The translations under genes were made by a program, and so were the position numbers. A stretch of DNA of 44,431 nt from Gammaproteobacteria bacterium (GTDB lineage Bacteria > Pseudomonadota > Gammaproteobacteria > JAJDOJ01), in NCBI GenBank assembly GCA_026984215.1, contig JALSSO010000094.1:1-44431 (forward strand). The letters are read 5' to 3'. This document shows positions 17,057 to 24,160 of the stretch, in pieces (the first letter of the stretch is position 1; each line of letters opens with the position of its first letter). Under the pieces are notes generated by a model, which had not been told where the DNA came from, made no database searches, and saw nothing but the letters and a program-made list of their open reading frames with translations.

Positions 17057-18175
17057 ATGCGCGTGGTCGTCGGACTTTCCGGAGGCGTGGATTCGGCCGT
17101 GGCCGCCTGGCTCCTGCAACGTCAGGGCCATACCGTGCGCGCGGTGTACATGAAGAACTGGGAGGAGGACGACACCCAAGGACGGTGCAGCGCCGCCGAG
17201 GACCTGGAATACGCCGAAGCCGTCTGCGCCCGCCTGGGGGTCGGGTTGGAGCGGGTCAACTTCTCCGACCGCTATTGGGAACGGGTCTTCGAACGATTCC
17301 TGGCCGAATACGCCGCCGGCCGCACGCCCAACCCCGATGTCCTGTGCAACAGCGAGATCAAGTTCCGCGCCTTCCTGGAATACGCCCTGGGCCGGGGCGC
17401 GGAGGCCGTGGCCACGGGTCACTACGCCCGACGGGAACACACCGCCCGGGGCTGGCGGCTGTACCGGGCGACCGACCCGGACAAGGATCAGACCTATTTT
17501 CTGCACCGGCTCGATCAGGCGCAGCTCGCCCGCGCGGTTTTCCCCCTGGCGTCCGTGACCAAGGCACAGGTGCGTGCCATCGCCCGCCGGCTCGGCCTGC
17601 CCAACGCCGGCCGCCCCGACTCCACCGGAATCTGTTTCATCGGCGAACGTCGTTTCGACGCCTTCCTGGAGCGCTTCCTGCCGGCCCGGCCGGGCGAGAT
17701 CGTGGACCTGGACGGCACGGTGCTCGGCCGCCACCGGGGACTCCTGTTCTACACCATCGGGCAACGCAAGGGCCTGGGGCTCGGCGGGCGGCCCGACCGT
17801 GGACAAGCACCCTGGTACGTGGCCTACAAGGACATCGCCGGCAACCGGCTGGTGGTGGTGCAGGGCCACGATCACCCCGCCCTGTTCCGGGACCGCCTGG
17901 TGGGCGCCGATTTCCATTGGATCGCCGGCGGCCCGCCAGCCCGCCGCTTCACGGCCCAGGCCCGCATCCGCCACCGCCAGCCCCTGCAGCCCTGCCGCGT
18001 GGAGGTGGCCGGCGCGGGACGGGTCCGGGTGTGTTTCCAATCACCCCAGCGCGCCGTGGCGGCAGGCCAATACGTGGTGCTCTACAATGGCAGGGAATGC
18101 CTCGGCGGGGGGGTCATCGAAACCGACGTGGAACCATCGGGCACCGGATGGAGCATAGCCTCGAAAACCGCGTGA
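17057..18175 (+). CDS. mnmA: tRNA-specific 2-thiouridylase MnmA
   Basis: MnmA inserts sulfur at C2 of the wobble uridine in tRNA-Lys, Glu and Gln. The 372 residues contain the ATP-pyrophosphatase motif SGGVDS (8-13), the first catalytic cysteine (Cys97 in PDVLCNSEIKF) and the persulfide-bearing cysteine (Cys193 in STGICFIGER). The C-terminal beta-barrel ends with QYVVLYNGRECLGGG. It lies between nudJ and hflD, and its last 28 bp overlap hflD. Confidence 0.97.
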   Translation: MRVVVGLSGGVDSAVAAWLLQRQGHTVRAVYMKNWEEDDTQGRCSAAEDLEYAEAVCARLGVGLERVNFSDRYWERVFERFLAEYAAGRTPNPDVLCNSEIKFRAFLEYALGRGAEAVATGHYARREHTARGWRLYRATDPDKDQTYFLHRLDQAQLARAVFPLASVTKAQVRAIARRLGLPNAGRPDSTGICFIGERRFDAFLERFLPARPGEIVDLDGTVLGRHRGLLFYTIGQRKGLGLGGRPDRGQAPWYVAYKDIAGNRLVVVQGHDHPALFRDRLVGADFHWIAGGPPARRFTAQARIRHRQPLQPCRVEVAGAGRVRVCFQSPQRAVAAGQYVVLYNGRECLGGGVIETDVEPSGTGWSIASKTA

Positions 18176-18783
18176 TCGGCCTGGCCGGTGCCTATCAGGC
18201 CGCCTCGCTGGTCCAGCGAATCGCCTGGGAGGGGCGTTACGCGCCCGGGCCTTTTGCCGCCTCGCTGGGCAGCCTGTTCCAGCTCACCTCCCCTACACCC
18301 GAAGCGGTCTACGGGGGACTGGCCGGACTGCGCCTCGGGCTGGAGACGCTCACGGAGGCCTTCACCCGCCCGGCCGAGGATCGCGTGCGCGAGGGCACCC
18401 GCTACGTCATCGCGCTGATCCACCTGGAGCGCAGGCTCGAACACGCGCCCCAGAATCAGGCCGCCATCCGCTCCGGCATCGAGCAGACCCAGCCCCTGCT
18501 CGCCCACTACGACGTCACCCACGTCAATATCGTGCACCGCCTGGCCGAAATCTATCGCACCGCCGTGAGCAGCCTGGGGCCTCGCATCCTGGTCCGGGGC
18601 GAGCCCTCGATCCTTCAGGACGCCGACCAGGCCGCCCGGATCCGGGCCCTGCTGCTCGCGGGGCTGCGGGCGGTGATCCTCTGGCGGCAGGCCAAGGGGC
18701 GGCGTTGGCGGTTGATCCTCGAGCGCCGACAAGCCCTGCAGGTCGCCCGCGGCCTGCTCGAGCGCGCCCGCCCCGCGCCCTGA
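18148..18783 (+). CDS. hflD: High-frequency lysogenization protein HflD homologue
   Basis: HflD is a membrane-associated, mostly helical protein known in E. coli for binding lambda CII; its own cellular role is unclear. The 211 residues have the typical start MEHSLENRVIGLAGAYQAA and segments such as FQLTSPTPEAVYGG and RYVIALIHLERRL. The position directly after mnmA, here overlapping it by 28 bp, is the conserved context and supports the identification. Confidence 0.93.
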   Translation: MEHSLENRVIGLAGAYQAASLVQRIAWEGRYAPGPFAASLGSLFQLTSPTPEAVYGGLAGLRLGLETLTEAFTRPAEDRVREGTRYVIALIHLERRLEHAPQNQAAIRSGIEQTQPLLAHYDVTHVNIVHRLAEIYRTAVSSLGPRILVRGEPSILQDADQAARIRALLLAGLRAVILWRQAKGRRWRLILERRQALQVARGLLERARPAP

Positions 18784-18887
18784 ACCTCGTCAACCCGGCC
18801 ATTGCCGGAGGTATCGGCAGGCCGCCGCGTTTCGTAGAATCCGGGGGACGTCCCAGACACCGCGCAACCCGCGAGGAGGAGTCCCAC

Positions 18888-19454
18888 ATGCACAAAACCA
18901 TGGTATTCGTCATGGGCCTGGCTTCCACCCTGGCCCTGGCCGCCGACGTAGACCCCGTCCGGCTCGCCGCCGAGGCCCGCAGCCAGGTCAAACCATTCAT
19001 GATGGCATTGAAGGGCGAGCTCCAAAAGGCCATGAAGGCGGGAGGTCCCGTCAACGCCATCTCGGTCTGCAACGAAAAGGCACCGCAGATCGCGGCGCGT
19101 CTTTCCCAACGATCCGGTTGGGAGCTGGCGCGCACCTCGCTCAAGGTGCGCAATCCGGACAACGCCCCCGACGCCTGGGAGCGCAAGGTCCTGGAGCGGT
19201 TCGAGCAGGAGAAGGCCGCCGGCGCAGACGTGAAGAAACTGGAGTATTACGAGCTCGTCGATCAGGACGGCAAGAAAGTCTTCCGTTACATGAAGGCCAT
19301 CCCCACCGGCGGCATCTGTCTCGAATGCCACGGCCCACAGCTCAAGCCCGAGGTGGCCGCCCGACTCGACCAACTCTATCCGCACGACCAGGCCCGCGGT
19401 TTCGAACCGGGCGACATCCGTGGCGCCTTCACCTTTCTCAAGGTGCTCGACTGA
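18888..19454 (+). CDS. DUF3365 (Tll0287-like) exported c-type haem protein
   Basis: The 188 residues begin with a Sec signal peptide cut near ALA-ADVDP. The body matches the DUF3365 haem family: SVCNEKAPQIAARL in the first half, RTSLKVRNPDNAPD, and a single covalent haem site CLECHG (CxxCH) followed by FEPGDIRGAFTFLK. The family binds haem in the periplasm and has been proposed to sense redox state or gases. A strong GAGGAGG lies seven bases before the ATG. It follows hflD by about 100 bp and is probably separate from it. Confidence 0.85.
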   Translation: MHKTMVFVMGLASTLALAADVDPVRLAAEARSQVKPFMMALKGELQKAMKAGGPVNAISVCNEKAPQIAARLSQRSGWELARTSLKVRNPDNAPDAWERKVLERFEQEKAAGADVKKLEYYELVDQDGKKVFRYMKAIPTGGICLECHGPQLKPEVAARLDQLYPHDQARGFEPGDIRGAFTFLKVLD

Positions 19455-19734
19455 ACTTCCCTCGCCTCCGGGCCGGCATCCCGCCGGCCCGAGCCGGTGA
19501 TGCGCCAAGCGCCGGGACCACCTGCGCCGCCCGGCGTGAAACCGCAGAGTCGGGTGGGGTCAGTCACCCACGTTGGAGCTTCGTGTTCGGGTCTTCCCGG
19601 ATGGGCGTTCTGCCGGTGACTGTCTGACGTCTGCTCGGGTCCTGGGGCAGGCCGAAGCCGGTGTCCGTCCTATCGCGTGCCCCGGCGGCACCCGCCGGGG
19701 CCGGGGTGGGTTCTCGGGTGAACGATCCGGACGC
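19455..19734. other. Intergenic region with a perfect 9-bp hairpin
   Basis: This gap separates two convergent cytochrome genes. It holds a GGGCCGGC/GCCGGCCC hairpin shortly after the DUF3365 stop and a perfect 9-bp stem with a 3-nt loop at 19680-19700 (CCCCGGCGG-CAC-CCGCCGGGG). Neither has a T-run, but each is well placed as a terminator for its nearer gene. I see no reading frame with coding character in between. Confidence 0.45.
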
Positions 19735-20142
19735 TCAGTGCTTGCCCGGTTCCAGTTTCACCCCTCTGCGCTCCCAATGGATGTAGGCCTGCAGGGCGGT
19801 CATGCGCGCATCGTCGGCCGCCAGTGGCTCGCTCTGCAACGGATTCTGGATGCACCAGTTGATCATCCGCCACAGGGGCACCACCTCACCGAGTTGCTTC
19901 TGGAACTTGGGGTAGGTCTCGGGGTGCGTGTTGCTGGCGTTCGGGTGGCACTGATCACAGGAAACCGTGTTCTTGGACGGGAAACCACCATGGAAGAGGC
20001 GGTCTCCCTCCCGGACCACTTCCATGAACTCCTGGTTCCAGCGCTCCAGATCTTGCTGGGTGAACTCGTCGGCCTGGACCGGGCCGAGCGCCAGCGCCGC
20101 CACGCAACCCGCCCGCCACCGATTGGACTTCGAACGTTTCAT
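19735..20142 (-). CDS. Exported mono-haem cytochrome c
   Basis: The 135 residues begin with a basic, short Sec signal ending near VQA-DEF. One haem-attachment site is present, SCDQCHPNAS (Cys62, Cys65, His66). The downstream pattern LWRMINWCIQNPLQ followed by AYIHWE resembles the C-terminal half of SoxA/TsdA-type cytochromes, in which a lone cysteine or methionine may act as a distal haem ligand. GGGAGG lies seven bases before the chosen ATG. It is the last gene of the peroxidase operon, 16 bp after the metallophosphoesterase gene. It is probably a periplasmic electron carrier for the neighbouring enzymes; that role is an inference. Confidence 0.82.
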   Translation of the reverse strand: MKRSKSNRWRAGCVAALALGPVQADEFTQQDLERWNQEFMEVVREGDRLFHGGFPSKNTVSCDQCHPNASNTHPETYPKFQKQLGEVVPLWRMINWCIQNPLQSEPLAADDARMTALQAYIHWERRGVKLEPGKH

Positions 20143-20158
20143 GAGATGCCTCCCTCGC

Positions 20159-21223
20159 TCAATAGTGGTTCTGTGGGGGGATCCGCGCGGCCAGCTCCTG
20201 ATAGCGCGTGTCCACCGGGTGCCCGCGCCTTTCATCGAACACCACCGAGCGGTTGCTGTTGCTCGGCAGGAAGTAATGCACGTCCGCCCGCCCGGTGTGT
20301 ACGTCGATGAACTGCCAGCCCGTGGCGTCGCGCTCGAAGAACGGGTCGGCGCGGTTCATGGGCACCGTGAGCTTGGGCAGCCGGCTGTCGGCCTGCGCGT
20401 AGGAGTTGGGATACGGCCACGGCCAGGCGGTGGCCATGACGGCATAGAAGCTGATGTTGCCGAGCTGGTTGTACTGGATCTGATGCACGTGTCCGTAGAT
20501 CACGGTGACCTTCTCGAACGGCGCCAGCAGCTTGTGGATCTGTTCGGCGTCTTCGGTCCAGAAGTTCCAACCCTTGTAGATCTTCTGCAGCGGCGAATGG
20601 GAGCAGACCACGATGGGTGTGTCGTGGCTCACCTTGGCCAGGTCCCGAGCCAGCCACTTGCGTTGTTCCTCACCCACCATGAACGGTGAGCCGTTGGGGT
20701 TGTCCAGCCGCGCCATCTCCTTCATGCGCGCCATCCCGCTGTCCCACTTGCGGTGCATCCATTCCGGGTAGGTGAGAATGCTGTTGAGCACGATGAAGTG
20801 CACGCCCTTGTGGTCGAAGGAATACCAGTCGGGGCCGAGCCGCTTGCGCCAGTACTCGCCCAGGTCCACGTAGTAGTCGTGCTCGCCCATGACGTAATGG
20901 ACCTTGTCGCGCAACCCGCTCATGATCTCCAGCCCATGGTCGATCTCCTCGGGCTTGCCCAGCTGGGCGATGTCTCCACCGTAAATGACGAAATCGGGTC
21001 TCGGATCGAGGAGGTTGCACTCGGCCACCGCCCGAATCAGCCCGCGATCCCAGTTGCGAACGAACCGATTGCCCTTGATCTGGGTGATGTGTGAGTCGGA
21101 GATGTAGGCGAAGGTGAAGCGCTCCGAATCCTTCGCCCCCCAGGCGAGCTCCACCAGGCTCATGGGCAGCGCGCCGGCCACCGCCGCGCCCAACCCGGTC
21201 TTCAGGAAGTTCCTGCGATTCAT
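20159..21223 (-). CDS. Tat-exported metallophosphoesterase
   Basis: The 354 residues start with a twin-arginine signal (NRRNFLKTGLGAAVAGALP). The calcineurin-like fold is recognisable: ISDSHITQ (Asp43, His45), YGGDIAQLG (Asp84), VMGEHDYY (His115, Asp116), VVCSHSPL and YGHVHQIQ. Two usual residues differ: the asparagine of GNHD is Glu114, and the second aspartate of GDxxD is Gln87. GGGAGG precedes the ATG. It sits between a di-haem peroxidase (19 bp upstream) and a cytochrome c gene. The substrate is unknown; as an exported enzyme it should act on a periplasmic phosphoester or a related bond. Confidence 0.85.
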   Translation of the reverse strand: MNRRNFLKTGLGAAVAGALPMSLVELAWGAKDSERFTFAYISDSHITQIKGNRFVRNWDRGLIRAVAECNLLDPRPDFVIYGGDIAQLGKPEEIDHGLEIMSGLRDKVHYVMGEHDYYVDLGEYWRKRLGPDWYSFDHKGVHFIVLNSILTYPEWMHRKWDSGMARMKEMARLDNPNGSPFMVGEEQRKWLARDLAKVSHDTPIVVCSHSPLQKIYKGWNFWTEDAEQIHKLLAPFEKVTVIYGHVHQIQYNQLGNISFYAVMATAWPWPYPNSYAQADSRLPKLTVPMNRADPFFERDATGWQFIDVHTGRADVHYFLPSNSNRSVVFDERRGHPVDTRYQELAARIPPQNHY

Positions 21224-21242
21224 GACATCCTCCCGCGCATGC

Positions 21243-22358
21243 TCATCGGTTTTCGGCGATCCGGTCGTATTCCGGGCTGGTGAGTGCCTCGAGAAAGGCC
21301 ACCAGATCCTTTTTCTCCTGGTCGGAGAGATCCAGGGGCCGGATGCCACCACTCAGGAAGGGTGAGACGGGGTCGTCCTCCCGCAGGCGACCGCCGTTGT
21401 TGTAGAAATCCACGACGTCTTCGAGGCTCTCCAGGCTGCCGTCGTGCATATAGGGAAAGGTGACCGCCACGTTGCGCAGCGTGGGGGTCTTGAACGCACC
21501 GACCTGCGTGATGTCTTCGGTGACCGCGAATCGACCGAGCTCGGAGGCCTCCGGCTTGGTGAGCACCGTCTTGTCCACGTCGGCCCCCCGCCGCTTGGCG
21601 CGGATGAACTCACGGGCCACCTCGAACTCCCTGCCCCGGATCTTCTTGAATCCGACACCGATGTTGTGGAATTTGTTGTCGGTGAACAGGGCCTGGGTCT
21701 GTTCGATGACGTGACAGGACACACAGCGCCCCTTGCCCACGAAGACCTCGAAGCCGCGCTTCTGGGCCTCGGTGAGGGCCTCCTCCTCGCCGCCGTAGCG
21801 CCAGCGATCGAACGGCGAGTTCCCCGAAAGGATCGTGCGCTCGAAGGCCGCGATGGCCTTGACCACGTGGTCGATGGTGATCTCGCCCGGCTCGACTCCG
21901 AACACCGCTTTGAATGCCTTGACGTAATCAGGATCCTTACGGATCACATCGAGCATGGGCTCATGATCGGGCAGTCCACCCTCCACGGGATTGATGAAGG
22001 GCTGCCTGGCCTGGCCCTCCAGGTCCGGCTCGCGTCCATCCCAGAACAGGGTCTTCATATAGGCGGCGTTGACCACCGTGGGCGCGTTGCGCGTGCCACG
22101 CAGGTTACGGAACCCCTGGGAGACGGGCTTGTGATCCGTAAACGCCTTTTCTCGATCATGGCAGGTGGAACAGGCCACCTTGCCGTCGGCGCTGAAACGT
22201 TTGTCGTGAAAGAGTCGATCCCCGAGAGCCACCTTGGCCTCGGTCTGCGGGTTGTCCGCAGGGATGGGTACCGGCGGCAACCCCAGCGGAGGTTCGGCCG
22301 CGGTCGGTACAGCCGTCGCCAAGGCCACCACCACCGCCAGCGTTCGCATCGTGCTCAT
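21243..22358 (-). CDS. Di-haem cytochrome c peroxidase (CcpA/MauG superfamily)
   Basis: Bacterial di-haem peroxidases reduce H2O2 in the periplasm with electrons from small cytochromes. The 371 residues have a Sec signal and two haem sites, CSTCH (63-67) and CVSCH (212-216). Conserved surroundings include LFWDGREPDLEGQ, the PFINPVEMG-like FINPVEGGL, and YMHDGSLESLEDVV near the C-terminus. This is the peroxidase pattern rather than true MauG, but MauG-like oxidation of a partner protein cannot be excluded. It is first in an operon with the metallophosphoesterase and cytochrome c, behind an OxyR-type operator and promoter. Confidence 0.88.
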   Translation of the reverse strand: MSTMRTLAVVVALATAVPTAAEPPLGLPPVPIPADNPQTEAKVALGDRLFHDKRFSADGKVACSTCHDREKAFTDHKPVSQGFRNLRGTRNAPTVVNAAYMKTLFWDGREPDLEGQARQPFINPVEGGLPDHEPMLDVIRKDPDYVKAFKAVFGVEPGEITIDHVVKAIAAFERTILSGNSPFDRWRYGGEEEALTEAQKRGFEVFVGKGRCVSCHVIEQTQALFTDNKFHNIGVGFKKIRGREFEVAREFIRAKRRGADVDKTVLTKPEASELGRFAVTEDITQVGAFKTPTLRNVAVTFPYMHDGSLESLEDVVDFYNNGGRLREDDPVSPFLSGGIRPLDLSDQEKKDLVAFLEALTSPEYDRIAENR

Positions 22359-22431
22359 CGTCTCAGCCTCCCGTCCGGATATGGACCTGGTCCAGATTTT
22401 TTTCTAAGCAGTTATGACAACGGTCGTTTCT

Positions 22432-22461
22432 TAGATACACCCAGGTCGCCTCAGGGACCAA
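22432..22461 (-). promoter_or_regulatory. Promoter of the peroxidase operon
   Basis: On the minus strand TTGGTC (22456-22461) and TATCTA (22432-22437) lie 18 bp apart, about 75 bp before the ATG. The upstream edge touches the OxyR-type operator. Confidence 0.6.
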
Positions 22462-22497
22462 TTGTTTCTATGCAACGCCGTCATAGCCGCTCGCTAT
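22461..22497. promoter_or_regulatory. OxyR-type operator before the peroxidase operon
   Basis: The sequence reads ATTG-N7-GCAA-N7-ATAG-N7-CTAT, the spacing of the tetrameric OxyR site (ATAG-N7-CTAT-N7-ATAG-N7-CTAT), with the distal half perfect. It abuts the -35 of the peroxidase promoter, the position from which OxyR activates. A near copy lies at 23072-23108. Confidence 0.72.
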
Positions 22498-22520
22498 CGG
22501 CCCCCTCGGCCCCGCGAAAC

Positions 22521-22547
22521 GGGGGCCGGACTTGCCGTCCGGCCCCC
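22521..22547 (-). terminator. Strong hairpin, possible insulator/terminator
   Basis: An 11-bp perfect GC-rich stem (GGGGGCCGGAC pairing with GTCCGGCCCCC, 5-nt loop) lies between the mobile element and the peroxidase operator. It would end or weaken read-through from the small exported-protein gene. There is no T-tract. Confidence 0.45.
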
Positions 22548-22581
22548 GGTGCACTTCCTGTGCATCTCGAGGTCCCATCCC

Positions 22582-22730
22582 TTAGCAGGGTGTTGAAAAA
22601 CGTCGCGAGAAGCCCACCTGCAAGGCGCACGCAGCGCAGCGACCGAGACATATCAAGGCGATAGGCGAGGGAGCGAGCAGCGCGCAACGCCGCAGGCGGG
22701 TTTCGCAGCAGTTTTTCAACGGCCTGTTAG
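22582..22730. mobile_element. Miniature inverted-repeat element (MITE)
   Basis: The element of about 141 bp (22586-22726) has imperfect inverted ends of about 35 nt. From the left they read CAGGGTGTTGAAAAACG and from the right CAGGCCGTTGAAAAACT, and pairing continues inward through CCC-CCTGC. It is flanked by TTAG on both sides (22582-22585 and 22727-22730), a likely target duplication. It encodes nothing. Its right end touches the TAA stop codon of the small exported-protein gene. Confidence 0.7.
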
Positions 22731-22976
22731 TTAGTCCTGGGGATCCAGGAACAGGCTGTAATCGTCCTTGCGCGGCTCCATGGACGCGAACTCGGCCTGC
22801 ACGTCCTGTGAGGCGGACACGGTTTCGTCCGTGTAGTCCACCGGCCCCTGCCGGATTTCCCAGGGCATGGATTCCCAGCTCGGGCGCTCGATGTGAGCAC
22901 GGATCTTGTGCACGTCGGCCGCGGTCGCTGTCGCGGCGATGCTCATCCCGATGACGATGCTTGCCATGGATTTCAT
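22731..22976 (-). CDS. Small exported protein of unknown function, OxyR-controlled
   Basis: The 81 residues begin with a Sec signal (MKSMASIVIGMSIAATATA, cleavage before ADVHK). The mature part of about 60 residues is acidic at its C-terminus (KDDYSLFLDPQD), contains two tryptophans near PSWESMPWEI, and has no cysteine. I do not recognise a family. AGGAGG lies seven bases upstream of the ATG. Its promoter has the same layout as that of the peroxidase operon: OxyR-type site, TTGGTC, 18 bp, CATAAT. It is divergent from oxyR. The shared control suggests a role in the periplasmic peroxide response, for example as a partner or substrate of the di-haem enzyme, but this is inference. Confidence 0.75.
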   Translation of the reverse strand: MKSMASIVIGMSIAATATAADVHKIRAHIERPSWESMPWEIRQGPVDYTDETVSASQDVQAEFASMEPRKDDYSLFLDPQD

Positions 22977-23042
22977 GATTGACCTCCTCAGAGTGTAGAC
23001 TTAGTCTCAACTGTTCTGTAACACATTGTGGTTACGCTTATA

Positions 23043-23072
23043 ATTATGGGGTGACAAACCCATGCAGACCAA
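23043..23072 (-). promoter_or_regulatory. Promoter of the small exported-protein gene
   Basis: On the minus strand TTGGTC (23067-23072) is followed after 18 bp by CATAAT (23043-23048), 66 bp before the ATG. The -35 and spacing are identical to those of the peroxidase operon promoter. Confidence 0.65.
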
Positions 23073-23108
23073 TCGTTTCTGGCAACGGCCGTCATTGATG
23101 CGGACTAT
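23072..23108. promoter_or_regulatory. OxyR-type operator between oxyR and the small gene
   Basis: It reads ATCG-N7-CAAC-N7-ATTG-N7-CTAT, in the OxyR register and closely similar to the site at 22461-22497, sharing TTTCT, CAACG and CCGTCAT between the half-sites and CTATCGG at the end. Placed 12 bp before the oxyR ATG, it could both repress oxyR and activate the divergent gene. Confidence 0.68.
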
Positions 23109-23120
23109 CGGGGTACCGTC

Positions 23121-24065
23121 ATGAACCTCAACGACTTGCGCTACGTCGTGGCGCTGACCCGCGAGCGGCACTTCGGGCGCGCAGCCGCCGCCTGCCACGT
23201 GAGTCAACCCACGCTGAGTGTGGCCATCAAGAAGCTGGAGGATCGGCTCGGGGTGCTTCTATTCGAACGCACCCCGCATGAGGTGCGACTCACCCCCGTG
23301 GGGGAGCGCGTGGCACAGGCGGCCCAGCGGGCCATCGAAGCGGCCGATTCCATCCGACATATCGCACAACAAGCCCAGGATCAGCTCGCCGTCCCATTGC
23401 GCATCGGCGCCATCTATACGGTAGGGCCCTACCTCTTCCCCGACCTCATCACCAACCTGCGCGAGCTGGCGCCCCGGATGCCCCTGCACGTGGAGGAGAA
23501 CTTCACCGCCGCACTGGGTGAGAAGCTGCGCAAGGGTGAGCTGGACGTGATCCTGGTGGCGCTGCCTTTCGACGAGCCGGGAATCCTCACACTGCCCCTC
23601 TACGAGGAACCGTTCATCGTGCTGCTGCCGAGCGGCCATCCGCTCACCAATCAGGAATTCGTCGGCAACCGAGACCTGCGCGAGGAGACCATTCTGCTGC
23701 TCGGTAAGGGGCACTGCCTGCGTGATCAGGTGGTCGCGGCCTGCCCCGAGTGCCGTCCGAGCCCGGACTCCGGGCGCGTGCACGAGATCGAGGGCAGCTC
23801 CCTGGAGACCATCCGGCACATGGTGGCCTCGGGAATGGGGCTGTCCGTCTTCCCGTGCACGGCCGCCTGCGTGGATCGCTATTCCCAGCGCCTGTTGGCG
23901 ATCCGTCGTTTCCGCCCCCCCGCGCCCTCCCGGCGAGTGGCGCTCGCTTGGCGGGCCACATTCCCCCGCCCGAAGGTCATCGACGTACTGCGCGAGGCCA
24001 TCGCCCGCGCGCCCGCGAGCTGTGTGCGGCCCCTGGTGGGCGCCGGGCCGGCAACCGCAGCTTGA
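23121..24065 (+). CDS. oxyR: Peroxide-sensing LysR-type regulator OxyR
   Basis: OxyR senses H2O2 through a reversible disulfide and activates defence genes. The 314 residues have the LysR helix-turn-helix (residues about 18-40, RAAAACHVSQPTLSVAIKKL) and an OxyR-type sensor domain. The redox cysteines fall exactly at Cys199 and Cys208 in GHCLRDQVVAAC, the E. coli positions and spacing. The GSSLETIRHMVASGMGLS segment is also conserved. Its 5' region carries an OxyR-type site, consistent with autoregulation, and it is divergent from the small exported-protein gene. Confidence 0.95.
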   Translation: MNLNDLRYVVALTRERHFGRAAAACHVSQPTLSVAIKKLEDRLGVLLFERTPHEVRLTPVGERVAQAAQRAIEAADSIRHIAQQAQDQLAVPLRIGAIYTVGPYLFPDLITNLRELAPRMPLHVEENFTAALGEKLRKGELDVILVALPFDEPGILTLPLYEEPFIVLLPSGHPLTNQEFVGNRDLREETILLLGKGHCLRDQVVAACPECRPSPDSGRVHEIEGSSLETIRHMVASGMGLSVFPCTAACVDRYSQRLLAIRRFRPPAPSRRVALAWRATFPRPKVIDVLREAIARAPASCVRPLVGAGPATAA

Positions 24066-24160
24066 CCCTGTCGCCCCTGCTGAGCGTAGTTTGTCGTTTC
24101 GGCGGCCGTCTTGGTGCAATATGCGCCGCGGATTCCCCTTTCGTCTGAGCCCCAGGCCCC

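Noticed and set aside
22586-22726. REP or attenuator structure native to the OxyR region
   Set aside because: The long inverted ends with TTAG direct flanks and the abrupt contact with a stop codon fit an inserted element better than a simple extragenic palindrome.
23121-24065. Generic LysR regulator such as CysB or a metabolite sensor
   Set aside because: The cysteines at 199 and 208 in the GHCLRDQ context, and the OxyR-spaced operators, identify it as OxyR.
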